This document shows positions 42,754 through 50,702 of a stretch of 64,000 nt of DNA, piece after piece. Positions within the stretch are counted from its first letter, which is position 1, and the number at the start of each line of letters is the position of its first letter. The position numbers and the translations under genes were made by a program. Origin of the DNA: Thermoplasmata archaeon (GTDB lineage: Archaea > Thermoplasmatota > Thermoplasmata > Lutacidiplasmatales > UBA184); assembly GCA_021798195.1 (NCBI GenBank), contig JAJZYH010000003.1, positions 1 through 64,000 of the forward strand, written 5' to 3'. Under the pieces are notes generated by a model, which was given only the letters and a program-made list of their open reading frames with translations, was not told where the DNA came from and did no database searches.

Positions 42754-43734
42754 ATGTCCCTCCCGGTGATCCTCACGCGGGACCTCACCCGCGTCTACCA
42801 GAGCCGCAAGGGTTTCTTCTTCCAGGACGCGGTCCGGACCGAGGCCCTCCGGGGGGTCAACCTGGAGGTCTCCTCCGGGGAGGTCTACGGGCTCCTGGGC
42901 CCCAACGGGGCCGGCAAGACCACCCTCACGAAGATCCTCGCCACCCTGCTCCTCCCCACCTCGGGGACCGCCCGGGTGCTGGGGCTCGACGTGAGCACGG
43001 AGAGCCGGGCCATCCGCTCGCGCATCGGTCTCGTGCTGGGAGGGGAGCGGGGGCTCTACAACCGGGTGAGCGGGCGGGAGAACCTTCGCTACTTCGCCGA
43101 CCTCTACGGAGTCCCGGTGGCCCGGCGCGCCCGCCGGATCGACGAGGTCCTGGAACTGGTGGGGATGACCTCCGCGGCGGACCGGCGCGTGGAGGAGTAC
43201 TCCCGGGGGATGAAGCAGAGGATCCACCTCGCCCGGGGGCTCCTCCATGAGCCGGAGCTCCTGTTCCTCGACGAGCCCACCATCGGACTGGACCCCAAGA
43301 GCGCCCGGGAGATCCGCAAGCTCATCCGCACCCTCGCGTCGCAGGGAGTGACCATCTTCCTCACCACGCACTACATGTTCGAGGCGGAGGAGCTCTGCCA
43401 CCGCATCTCCGTGCTCACCCGGGGGCGCATCGTGGCCGAGGACACCGTGGATGGGCTCCGTCGCCTGGTGGGCGGCGACCGGACCATCGAGGTGGAGGGG
43501 TACGGCTTCGACGAGAAGGAGCTCTCCCTCCTGCGGGCGCTCCCGGGGGTCTCCCGCATCGTGGAGGAGGACTTCGGTCCCCGGGAACGCCTCACCCTGC
43601 GCGTCCGCACCCCGGAGACCACCGAGGGGGACATCCGGGCCTCCCTCCCCCTCCAGCGGGACCTCCGCATCCGGGAGCGCACCACCACCCTCGAGGACAT
43701 CTACCTGGACCTCGTGGAGGAGGAGGCCACATGA
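42754..43734 (+). CDS. ABC transporter ATP-binding protein (ABC-2 type exporter)
   Basis: A 326-residue ATPase of the DrrA/NodI type. Walker A is GPNGAGKTTLTK, the Q-loop region is IGLVLGGERGLYNRVS, the signature is EEYSRGMKQRIHLARGL (a YSRGM variant of LSGGQ), Walker B is LLFLDEPTIGLD, and the H-loop is FLTTHYMFEAEEL. A C-terminal about 80-residue domain follows. ATG 42754. Its stop overlaps the first permease ATG. With the two permeases it forms an exporter of unknown substrate, possibly a drug or lipid-linked compound. Confidence 0.92.
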   Translation: MSLPVILTRDLTRVYQSRKGFFFQDAVRTEALRGVNLEVSSGEVYGLLGPNGAGKTTLTKILATLLLPTSGTARVLGLDVSTESRAIRSRIGLVLGGERGLYNRVSGRENLRYFADLYGVPVARRARRIDEVLELVGMTSAADRRVEEYSRGMKQRIHLARGLLHEPELLFLDEPTIGLDPKSAREIRKLIRTLASQGVTIFLTTHYMFEAEELCHRISVLTRGRIVAEDTVDGLRRLVGGDRTIEVEGYGFDEKELSLLRALPGVSRIVEEDFGPRERLTLRVRTPETTEGDIRASLPLQRDLRIRERTTTLEDIYLDLVEEEAT

Positions 43735-44534
43735 GGGGGACCCCCCCGCCCCCGGGTCCCCGGATCCTGGGGGCCAGCTTCCGGCTGGCGGCCCAGACCT
43801 TCGTGGCCGATCCCCAGTGGCTCATCCCCAGCATCGTCGCCCCGGTGATCTTCGCGCTGGCGGCCTACGAGATGTACCGCGGATCGGGTCCCGTCCTGGT
43901 CCTCTACGCGATCCTCGGCGCCGGCATGATGAGCATGTGGGGCCAGACCCTGTACGGGAGCGGCTGGGCCATCGGTCAGGACCGCTTCCTGGGGACCCTG
44001 GAACCCGTCCTGGGCGCCCCCGCCCGCTACCTGTGGGTGGTGGCGGGCCGCGTCCTCTGGAACACCCTCATCGGCCTCGCCGGCGGCGCCCTGGTCTTCC
44101 TGGTCATCGCCGCGACCTACCATGCCCCGCTGCCCCTCCGGGACCCCCTTCTGTTCGTGGGCCTCTTCGCGTTCGTCATCGCCACGCTCGCCACGGTGGG
44201 GCTCCTCTTCTCCGCCCTCTTCGTCCTCACGCGGTACGGGGGGTTCATCCAGAACATCGGGGAGTTCGCCTTCTACGTGGCCACGGGCTGCATGTTCCCG
44301 GTGGTCCTCCTCCCGTTCTGGACCACGCCCCTTTCCCTCCTCTTCCCCCCCACCTGGGCCCTGGACGCCCTCCGCTACGTGGGGGTCCCGGGATACCGGG
44401 GCCTGAGCTGGGGGCTCCTCCCGGACCTCGTGGGAGCACTCGTCCTGTCGGTGGCGTACGCGGCCGCCGCGGCTCTCCTCTTCGAACGCGTGGTGCGCCA
44501 CGTCCTGGCCCAGGGGACCGCCGATGAGTACTGA
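43731..44534 (+). CDS. ABC-2 type transporter permease, first subunit
   Basis: A 267-residue membrane protein with six likely transmembrane helices, including PSIVAPVIFALAAYEMY, GLAGGALVFLVIAATYHA, LFVGLFAFVIATLATVGLLF and the last one ALVLSVAYAAAAALLFERVV. The segment TLEPVLGAPARYLWVVAGR is the typical ABC-2 cytoplasmic loop. ATG 43731 overlaps the ATPase stop; its end overlaps the second permease by 11 bp. Confidence 0.87.
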   Translation: MRGTPPPPGPRILGASFRLAAQTFVADPQWLIPSIVAPVIFALAAYEMYRGSGPVLVLYAILGAGMMSMWGQTLYGSGWAIGQDRFLGTLEPVLGAPARYLWVVAGRVLWNTLIGLAGGALVFLVIAATYHAPLPLRDPLLFVGLFAFVIATLATVGLLFSALFVLTRYGGFIQNIGEFAFYVATGCMFPVVLLPFWTTPLSLLFPPTWALDALRYVGVPGYRGLSWGLLPDLVGALVLSVAYAAAAALLFERVVRHVLAQGTADEY

Positions 44535-45360
44535 GACGCTCCCCCTGGGGAGCGCCCCCCGGTCCCACCCCTCCCTCTCGCGGACCTTCTGGGTCAACGC
44601 CCGCTTCGCCCCCCGGACGAGCCTCGGGTTCATGCGGCTCGACTTCGTCCTGGGGACCGTGTTCGTCCTCCCCTTCACCCAGATCGTCTTCTTCGCCTAC
44701 GTGGCGGGGCTCGCGGGGAACCCCGCCATCTCGGTGGCCTACGTGGCCGTGGGGAACGCGGTGGCCACCATGACCTACTCGAGCGTCTTCTCCGTCTGCC
44801 AGACCACCGACATGGAGAAGCAGCAGTACACCCTGGAGCATCTCCTGGTGAGCCCCGCCAACCGGGCGGCGCTCTACCTGGGCCGGGGACTGGTGCCGGT
44901 GCTCCTCTCGTTCCTCACGGTGGGGGTCTCCCTGGGATATGCCGTGGGGATCTTCGGGGCCGCCGTGGCCCCCGGGGCCCTCCTGCCCGTCACGATCTCG
45001 GTCCTCCTCACCTCGGTGGCCATGGTGGGCTTCGGCCTCCTCCTGGGAGGCGTGGCGCTCTACCTCCGGACCAGCATCATCCTGGGCAACATCTTCCTCT
45101 TCATCGGGCTCCTCCTCTCGGGGGCGAACTTCCCGCTGAGCTTCCTCCCCGTCCCCCTCCAGTGGGTGGGGGAGGCGCTCCCTCTCACCTGGGGGATCGT
45201 GGCCGTTCGGGATTCCCTGAGCGGCACGGGGTGGGGGCCCCTCCTCGTGGCGTGGGCCATCGTGCTGGGAGAGGGGGCCGCGAGCTACGCCCTCGCCCTG
45301 GGGCTCTGGGAGGTCTTCGAGCGGCGCGCCTACCGCACCGGTAGCCTCGGGCGCTTCTGA
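44524..45360 (+). CDS. ABC-2 type transporter permease, second subunit
   Basis: A 278-residue ABC-2 permease with six predicted helices (LDFVLGTVFVLPFTQIVFFA, a Gly-rich pair around YVAVGNAVATMTYSSVF, then four more). The loop YTLEHLLVSPANRAALYLGR matches the ABC-2 family, as does IILGNIFLFIGLLLSGANFP. It starts at an ATG within the end of the first permease gene. Two different permeases with one ATPase suggest a heterodimeric channel. Confidence 0.87.
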   Translation: MSTETLPLGSAPRSHPSLSRTFWVNARFAPRTSLGFMRLDFVLGTVFVLPFTQIVFFAYVAGLAGNPAISVAYVAVGNAVATMTYSSVFSVCQTTDMEKQQYTLEHLLVSPANRAALYLGRGLVPVLLSFLTVGVSLGYAVGIFGAAVAPGALLPVTISVLLTSVAMVGFGLLLGGVALYLRTSIILGNIFLFIGLLLSGANFPLSFLPVPLQWVGEALPLTWGIVAVRDSLSGTGWGPLLVAWAIVLGEGAASYALALGLWEVFERRAYRTGSLGRF

Positions 45361-45491
45361 CGCGGGGACCGGCGTCCCTCACCTCCCGGTGCCCGCCCGT
45401 CCTCCCCGTCGTCCCGTCTCCGGGGATGGTAACCCGCCGGTTCCCGGACCCCCAAATAGGTCTGCGGGCTCAGAGACCTGGGGCGATCACC

Positions 45492-47951
45492 ATGCCGGAC
45501 ATGCAGGACCATCGGCCCCAACGGTTCCTCGTGGGCCGCGCCGATGTCCTGGAGGACCTGCGACGATCCGTCCGGGATGATCGGCCCCAGGTCCCCCCGC
45601 TGGTGCTCCTGGAAGGGGACGAAGGGGTGGGGAAGACCGTGATGGTCCAGACGCTCCTCCCCGAGCTGGGCGAGGGGTCCTCGGTGGTCCTCACGGCCCG
45701 GGCCATCCCCTCGGAGATCCCGCAGCCGTTCTCCCTGGTGCAGGAGCTCCTCCGGTCCACCCCCCTCGCTCCCCCGGAGCGGCCCGTCGCGGAGGAGCTC
45801 AGCGCGGGTCTCGCGGGGGCCGGCCTCCCCACGGAGCCCACGGATCGCGAGATGCTCCCCCTGGGGCTCCTCGCCCTCGATTCCCAGGAGGAGGATCCCC
45901 GGGACCGGGCCGTGCGTCTCCTGGACGCCCTCACCGAGGGGGAGGAGAGCTGGGCCGAGGGACGCCGGTCCATGTTCGACCGGGTGGAGCGGCACCTGGA
46001 GGACCTCGCCCATGGCTCCCCCCTGCGCCTCGTGGTGGAGGACCTCCAGAACGTGGACATGCCCTCCTGGGAGTTCCTCGAGTTCTTCCTGCGCGGGGGG
46101 CGCGCCGCCTCCCGCAAGGTCCTCGCCACCATCCGGCCGGCCTCCCAGCAGCCCCGGGCCCTCCGGGCCCGCCTCGAGGAGCTCCAGAGGGCGGGCCAGC
46201 TCCGGAGAATCCTGGCCCGACCCCTGACGGAGGGGGAGACCCGGGAGTTCCTGGGGACCCTCGTCCCGGGGCATGCCCTCTCCGAGGAGACCCTCACCGA
46301 ATGGCACACCCGGTCCCGGGGGAATCCCCTCTTCCTGGAGCAGCTCTTCCGCATGGACCTCGTCGCGGGAGCCCGGGCCGCCGGGATCTCCTCCGGGGCC
46401 GACGGGCGGAGCCTTCCCACGCAGATGGCGATCCTCGATGCGGACGAGAGGAAGCTCCTCGCCTATGCCAGTGTCATCGGGTCCGAGTTCCCGTTCCCCC
46501 TCCTGGTGTCGGCCTCGGGCCTCGACGAGGAGTGGGTGGCGGAACGTCTCGAGGATTTCGTCCGCCGGGGATGGCTCCGGGACAAGGGGCGCGAAACGTA
46601 CGCCTTCAGCCCCGAGTCGGCCCGCGCCGCGGTCTATCGGTCCCTCACCGACACCCGGCGCCGCATCCTCCACCGGAAGGTGGCGGAGGCACTGGAGAAG
46701 CTCCCCGGGGCCCCGGAACCCCCCCTCTTCGATCTCGCGAACCACTTCTACCTCGCCCAGGTCCCCGAGAAGGCGTTCGAGTACAACCGGCGGGCGGCGG
46801 CCCGCGCCGAGGGGACGCACGCGCCCGAGGCACGGGTCCAGCACCTGGAACGGGCCCTGGAAGCCCTCCTGAGGTCCCACCCGGAGGATGGGACGGGTCT
46901 CCGGCGGCTCCGGACCGAGCTCGCCCTGGCCTACGAGACCGCGGGGGATTCCCTGAAGGCGGAGTCGCTCCTCCGCAGCCTTCTTCCCTCTGCCCCGGGG
47001 GCCCCCACCGACACTCCGGCCGAGGAGCTGGGGATGCTCTGGGTGACCCTGGCCCGCCTCCTGGGACGCATGAGCCGCTGGAACGAGGTCCCTCCCCTCC
47101 TCACCGAGGCCCGGCGGTGGGTGGATCCGGAGAAGGATCCCTTCCTGGCCGGGCAGATCGCCATCCTGGAGGCCGAGGTGGACGATGCCCGGAACCGGAT
47201 CCCCGCGGCGCGGGAGCATTACCTCGAGGCGGCCGGCTGGTTCCAGCGCGCCCGCGCCGCCGCGCACGCCGTCCGGGCCCGGCTCCACGTGGCGGACATG
47301 GATGCCCGGACCGCAGGGAGGCTCGGCCCCGACGCGGAGCGGATCTACCGGGAGGGGATCGCGGAGCTACGCCGGCTCGACGACCGGCGGGAACTCGCCT
47401 TCGCCCTCAACAACTACGCGTACTGGAAGCAGGTGGAGGGAGACCTGGAACGGACGGTGGAACTCCTCACCCAGGGGCTCCAGGTGGCCAAGGACTCGGG
47501 GGACCTCCGTCGGGTGGGCTGGCTCCATTTCAACCTCGCCGACGCCCTCCTCCACCTGGGCCGTCCCGAGGAGGCGAAGGGATACAACGCGGAGGCGCGC
47601 CGGGAGATGGAGAAGGTGGCGGACCAAGTGGGACGGATCCACGTGCGCCTCAACGAGGGCCGGATCGAGATGGCCTCGGGCGCATGGACCGCCGCGGAGA
47701 TCGCTCTCCTGGATGCCTACCGGATGGCCCGGGAGGGCGGGTACGAGATGGAGGAGCTCGAAGTGCTCTTCCACCTGGCCCGCTGGTCCCTCGCCCGGGG
47801 GGACGCCGCCACCGCACGGACCCGCCGGGATGAGCTCCGGCAGAGGGGCTTCGTCTCGCTCCATCCGGAGTTCCGTGTGGCCTTCGGCCAGCTGGACCGG
47901 GAACTGGGAAGCGGGAGCCCTCCGGGGACCCCGCCACCGGGAGGGGCCTGA
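45492..47951 (+). CDS. STAND-like AAA ATPase with TPR repeats
   Basis: An 819-residue protein. The N-terminal ATPase domain shows Walker A LLEGDEGVGKTVMVQTLL at about residue 38, Walker B RLVVEDLQNVD at about 180, and a sensor/winged-helix segment (LDADERKLLAYASVIG, LEDFVRRGWLRDKG). From about residue 420 onward there are tetratricopeptide-type helical repeats (AFEYNRRAAARAEGT, ELAFALNNYAYWKQVEGDLE, WLHFNLADALLHLGRPEEA). No DNA-binding domain is seen at either end, so it is a signalling or scaffold ATPase rather than a MalT-type activator. ATG 45492 with a CAAATAGG box about 37 bp upstream. Confidence 0.8.
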   Translation: MPDMQDHRPQRFLVGRADVLEDLRRSVRDDRPQVPPLVLLEGDEGVGKTVMVQTLLPELGEGSSVVLTARAIPSEIPQPFSLVQELLRSTPLAPPERPVAEELSAGLAGAGLPTEPTDREMLPLGLLALDSQEEDPRDRAVRLLDALTEGEESWAEGRRSMFDRVERHLEDLAHGSPLRLVVEDLQNVDMPSWEFLEFFLRGGRAASRKVLATIRPASQQPRALRARLEELQRAGQLRRILARPLTEGETREFLGTLVPGHALSEETLTEWHTRSRGNPLFLEQLFRMDLVAGARAAGISSGADGRSLPTQMAILDADERKLLAYASVIGSEFPFPLLVSASGLDEEWVAERLEDFVRRGWLRDKGRETYAFSPESARAAVYRSLTDTRRRILHRKVAEALEKLPGAPEPPLFDLANHFYLAQVPEKAFEYNRRAAARAEGTHAPEARVQHLERALEALLRSHPEDGTGLRRLRTELALAYETAGDSLKAESLLRSLLPSAPGAPTDTPAEELGMLWVTLARLLGRMSRWNEVPPLLTEARRWVDPEKDPFLAGQIAILEAEVDDARNRIPAAREHYLEAAGWFQRARAAAHAVRARLHVADMDARTAGRLGPDAERIYREGIAELRRLDDRRELAFALNNYAYWKQVEGDLERTVELLTQGLQVAKDSGDLRRVGWLHFNLADALLHLGRPEEAKGYNAEARREMEKVADQVGRIHVRLNEGRIEMASGAWTAAEIALLDAYRMAREGGYEMEELEVLFHLARWSLARGDAATARTRRDELRQRGFVSLHPEFRVAFGQLDRELGSGSPPGTPPPGGA

Positions 47952-47952
47952 C

Positions 47953-48900
47953 GTGCCGTCCCCCCGTCCCACGGCGCCTCGGAGCCCCTCCGCACCGGCG
48001 GAGCTTCCCTCTCTCTCCCCGCCCCGGATGCGGCGCCTCCTGCGCAGCTACCTCGCGGAGGACCGGGCGGAGCAGGACATCACCACCGAGGCCGTGATCC
48101 CGCCCCGGACCCGCGCCCAGGGGATCCTGGAGGCCCAGGAGAGCGGGGTGGTGAGCGGCTTGGATGCCGCCCAGATGCTGGCGGAGGAGGTGGGCCTGGA
48201 GGTGATCCGGCACGTCTCCGATGGCTCCTCGGTGCGCCGGGGGACGCCCCTCCTCACCCTGCGGGGAGATGCCCGGCGGATCCTTTCCGTGGAACGGACC
48301 CTCGTGAACCTCGTCATGCACCTCTCGGGGGTGGCCACCGAGACCGCCCGGATGGTCCGGGCGGTGCGGGAGGTGGACCCGCGCTTCCAGGTCCTCGCCA
48401 CCCGCAAGACGCTCCCGGGGCTCCGGGACCTGGAGAAGCGCGCCGTGGTGCACGGCGGAGGGCACCCCCACCGTCGCGACCTCGCGAGCGCCATCCTGGT
48501 GAAGAACAATCACCTCGCCCTGGTGCCCCTCCGGGAGGCGGTGCGACGGGCGCGGCGCCGGGCGGGTCGCTCCCGGGAGCTCATGGTGGAGGTCCGTTCC
48601 CTCCCCGAGGCCCGGGAAGCCATCCGGGCGGGCGCGCACCGCATCCTCCTGGACAACCTCTCCCCGGCCGGGGCCCGGCAGCTCATCCGGGCGCTGGAGC
48701 GGGAGGGGCTCCGGGACCGCGTCCTCCTGGAGGTCACCGGCGGGGTCTCCCACGCCACCGTCCGGGAATACGCCCGGACGGGGGCCGACATGGCCTCCGC
48801 GGGGCGCCTCACCCATTCCGCCCGGGCCCTCTCGGTCCACCTGGTGGTCTCCCCCCTCCCCCCCACGCCACGTGCTGGCGCGGCGTCCGCGCGTCCTTAA
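47953..48900 (+). CDS. nadC: nicotinate-nucleotide pyrophosphorylase (quinolinate phosphoribosyltransferase)
   Basis: Converts quinolinate and PRPP to nicotinate mononucleotide in NAD synthesis. It has the NadC start LAEDRAEQDITTEAVIP, the ERTLVNLVMHLSGVAT motif, TRKTLPGLRDLEKRAVVHGGG, HRRDLASAILVKNNHLAL and LLDNLSPA, and the barrel-closing VLLEVTGGVSH. The GTG at 47953, 2 bp after the STAND ATPase stop, gives 315 residues with a Pro/Ser-rich leader; an ATG at 48028 gives 290, close to the usual length. NadA follows; NadB is absent, so aspartate oxidation must be encoded elsewhere. Confidence 0.92.
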   Translation: MPSPRPTAPRSPSAPAELPSLSPPRMRRLLRSYLAEDRAEQDITTEAVIPPRTRAQGILEAQESGVVSGLDAAQMLAEEVGLEVIRHVSDGSSVRRGTPLLTLRGDARRILSVERTLVNLVMHLSGVATETARMVRAVREVDPRFQVLATRKTLPGLRDLEKRAVVHGGGHPHRRDLASAILVKNNHLALVPLREAVRRARRRAGRSRELMVEVRSLPEAREAIRAGAHRILLDNLSPAGARQLIRALEREGLRDRVLLEVTGGVSHATVREYARTGADMASAGRLTHSARALSVHLVVSPLPPTPRAGAASARP

Positions 48901-48946
48901 AGTCCCGCCGCGGCCTTTGGGGTCCCGAACGGGAGGGAGCCGGGAC

Positions 48947-49855
48947 ATGTCGCTGGTGGAGGAGGTCCGACGGCTCAAGGAGGAACGCGATGCGGTCCTC
49001 CTGGCCCACAACTACCAGCTGGGGGAGGTGCAGGACGTGGCGGATTTCGTGGGGGATTCCCTCTACCTCTCCCGCCAGGCGGCGCGCACCGATGCCCGGG
49101 TGATCGTGTTCGCCGGGGTCCGGTTCATGGCGGAGACGGCCAAGATCCTCTCGCCGGAGAAGGTGGTGCTCCTCCCGGACCTGGGGGCCGGCTGCTCCCT
49201 CGCCGACGCCATCACCGCCGAGCAGTTGCGGGCCTGGAAGGCCGCCCATCCCGGGGCCGTGGTGGTGAGCTACGTGAACACCTCGGCGGAGGTCAAGGCG
49301 GAGAGCGACTACTGCTGCACCTCCTCCAACGCCGTGAGCATCGTCGAGTCGCTCCCCCGGGACCAGGAGATCCTCTTCCTGCCGGATATGTTCCTGGGGG
49401 ATTACGTCCGCCGCAAGACGGGACGGACCAACATGCACCTGTGGGTGGGGGACTGCTTCGTCCACACCCGCATGCGCCCCGAGACGGTGGCCCGCCGCCG
49501 GGCGGAGCATCCGGGGGCGGAGCTGGTGGCGCACCCGGAGTGCGGGTGCTCCACGGAGGTCCTCCCCCAGGTGGACCGGGTCCTCTCCACCGACGGGATG
49601 CTCCGCTACGCCGAGACCACCCGCGCCCCCGAGGTGCTCATCGCCACGGAGGTGGGGATCCTCCACCGGATGCGCAAGCTCAACCAATCCACCCGGTTCA
49701 TCCCCCTCTCCGAGGCGGCCATCTGCCCCTTCATGAAGAAGATCGACCTCGGGAAGGTCCGGGATTCCCTCCGGGACATGCAGCACCGGATCGACCTCGC
49801 TCCGGACGTGATCCAGGGCGCCCGCCGCGCCCTGGAGCGGATGATCGCGGCCTGA
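48947..49855 (+). CDS. nadA: quinolinate synthase NadA
   Basis: Condenses iminoaspartate with dihydroxyacetone phosphate to quinolinate using a [4Fe-4S] cluster. The 302-residue protein has AVLLAHNYQLGEVQDVADFV, VNTSAEVKAESDYCCTSSNA, the HPECGC motif and the final cluster ligand region SEAAICPFMKK. The ATG at 48947 is preceded by GGGAGG at 11 bp and a TTAAAG box about 45 bp upstream, so it has a short leader and a real ribosome-binding site, unlike most genes here. It forms an NAD-synthesis pair with nadC. Confidence 0.95.
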   Translation: MSLVEEVRRLKEERDAVLLAHNYQLGEVQDVADFVGDSLYLSRQAARTDARVIVFAGVRFMAETAKILSPEKVVLLPDLGAGCSLADAITAEQLRAWKAAHPGAVVVSYVNTSAEVKAESDYCCTSSNAVSIVESLPRDQEILFLPDMFLGDYVRRKTGRTNMHLWVGDCFVHTRMRPETVARRRAEHPGAELVAHPECGCSTEVLPQVDRVLSTDGMLRYAETTRAPEVLIATEVGILHRMRKLNQSTRFIPLSEAAICPFMKKIDLGKVRDSLRDMQHRIDLAPDVIQGARRALERMIAA

Positions 49856-49901
49856 CGCCCGAACCCACCCCCCGGCGGGACCGTCGGGCCTCTCCCGTAG
49901 A

Positions 49902-49926
49902 TTATTATACGCATTGATGCGCATTG
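49902..49926 (+). promoter_or_regulatory. promoter of the DoxX gene with tandem GCATTG repeats
   Basis: TTATTATA (49902-49909) is a clear TATA box. Just downstream, GCATTG occurs twice, at 49911-49916 and 49921-49926, exactly 10 bp apart, on one face of the helix and close to the predicted start near 49930. This looks like a regulator site. Confidence 0.5.
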
Positions 49927-49967
49927 TATGGACATGGCTCGGGGACGGAGCATCGGGGGAGGATGAG

Positions 49968-50642
49968 GTGGCGCGCTACCCCGACCGGGATGGGTTCCTG
50001 GTCCGGCACGCCGTGGAGGCGAAGACGGCGTACCGGGTGCTCCTGGGGATCCTCCTCTTCACCTTCGGGAGCCTCAAGTTCCTCCCCACGGCCCCCACCC
50101 GCTACCTCGCCGCGATGCAGGTGGGTGCCCATGCGCTCCCCTCGTTCCTCGGTGGTTGGAGCGGGCTCTGGGTGAGCCTCTTCGAGGGAGCCCCCACCCT
50201 CGCGGTCCAGGGGGTGGGGTCGGTGGAGATCCTCCTGGGAGTCCTCCTCATCCTGGGCCTCGCCCGGAAGGTGGTCTATGCGCTGGGGGTCGTCTTCGCC
50301 CTCTGGCTCTGGGTGGGGCCCGAGATGTTCGGCTTGAGCCTCGGGACCGACACGCTCGCGGTCTCCACCGGGCTCATCTACGCCACCTCGTTCTATGCGC
50401 TGGGGGTTCTCGACGCCACCTACGGCCCCACGTTCTGGGCCCTGGACGGGGTCCTGGAGCGCCGCTGGGCCGGCTGGTCCCGCGTGGCCGAGATGCGGGG
50501 CTTCCGTCGCCCCCTGGAGCCCATCGCCCTCTCCCTCTTCCAAAGCGAGGTCCCCGAGACGCCGGAACCTCGGGAACTCACCCCTCCCCGCTCCCCCGCG
50601 CGCCGGCCCCGCCGGGGAAGCCCTCCCTCCCCTCCGCCCTGA
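49968..50642 (+). CDS. DoxX family membrane protein
   Basis: A 224-residue membrane protein with four helices in the DoxX pattern: VLLGILLFTFGSLKFLP, VQGVGSVEILLGVLLILGL, VVYALGVVFALWLWVG and LIYATSFYALGVLDATYG. DoxX proteins include the small subunit of archaeal thiosulfate:quinone oxidoreductase and respiratory accessory proteins. The tail is long, basic and Pro-rich. The GTG at 49968 follows GGGGAGGATGAG, a strong ribosome-binding site; an in-frame ATG at 49917 would lie upstream of the predicted transcription start. Convergent with PolX. Confidence 0.75.
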   Translation: MARYPDRDGFLVRHAVEAKTAYRVLLGILLFTFGSLKFLPTAPTRYLAAMQVGAHALPSFLGGWSGLWVSLFEGAPTLAVQGVGSVEILLGVLLILGLARKVVYALGVVFALWLWVGPEMFGLSLGTDTLAVSTGLIYATSFYALGVLDATYGPTFWALDGVLERRWAGWSRVAEMRGFRRPLEPIALSLFQSEVPETPEPRELTPPRSPARRPRRGSPPSPPP

Positions 50643-50702
50643 CGGCGTCATGGACCGCTCGGGGACGATTCCGGGCGGAGAGAGCCGGAAACGGAACGGG
50701 TC

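Noticed and set aside
47185-47952. Frame extending nadC upstream through the STAND ATPase gene.
   Set aside because: It is an out-of-frame shadow of the ATPase; NadC similarity begins only after 47953.
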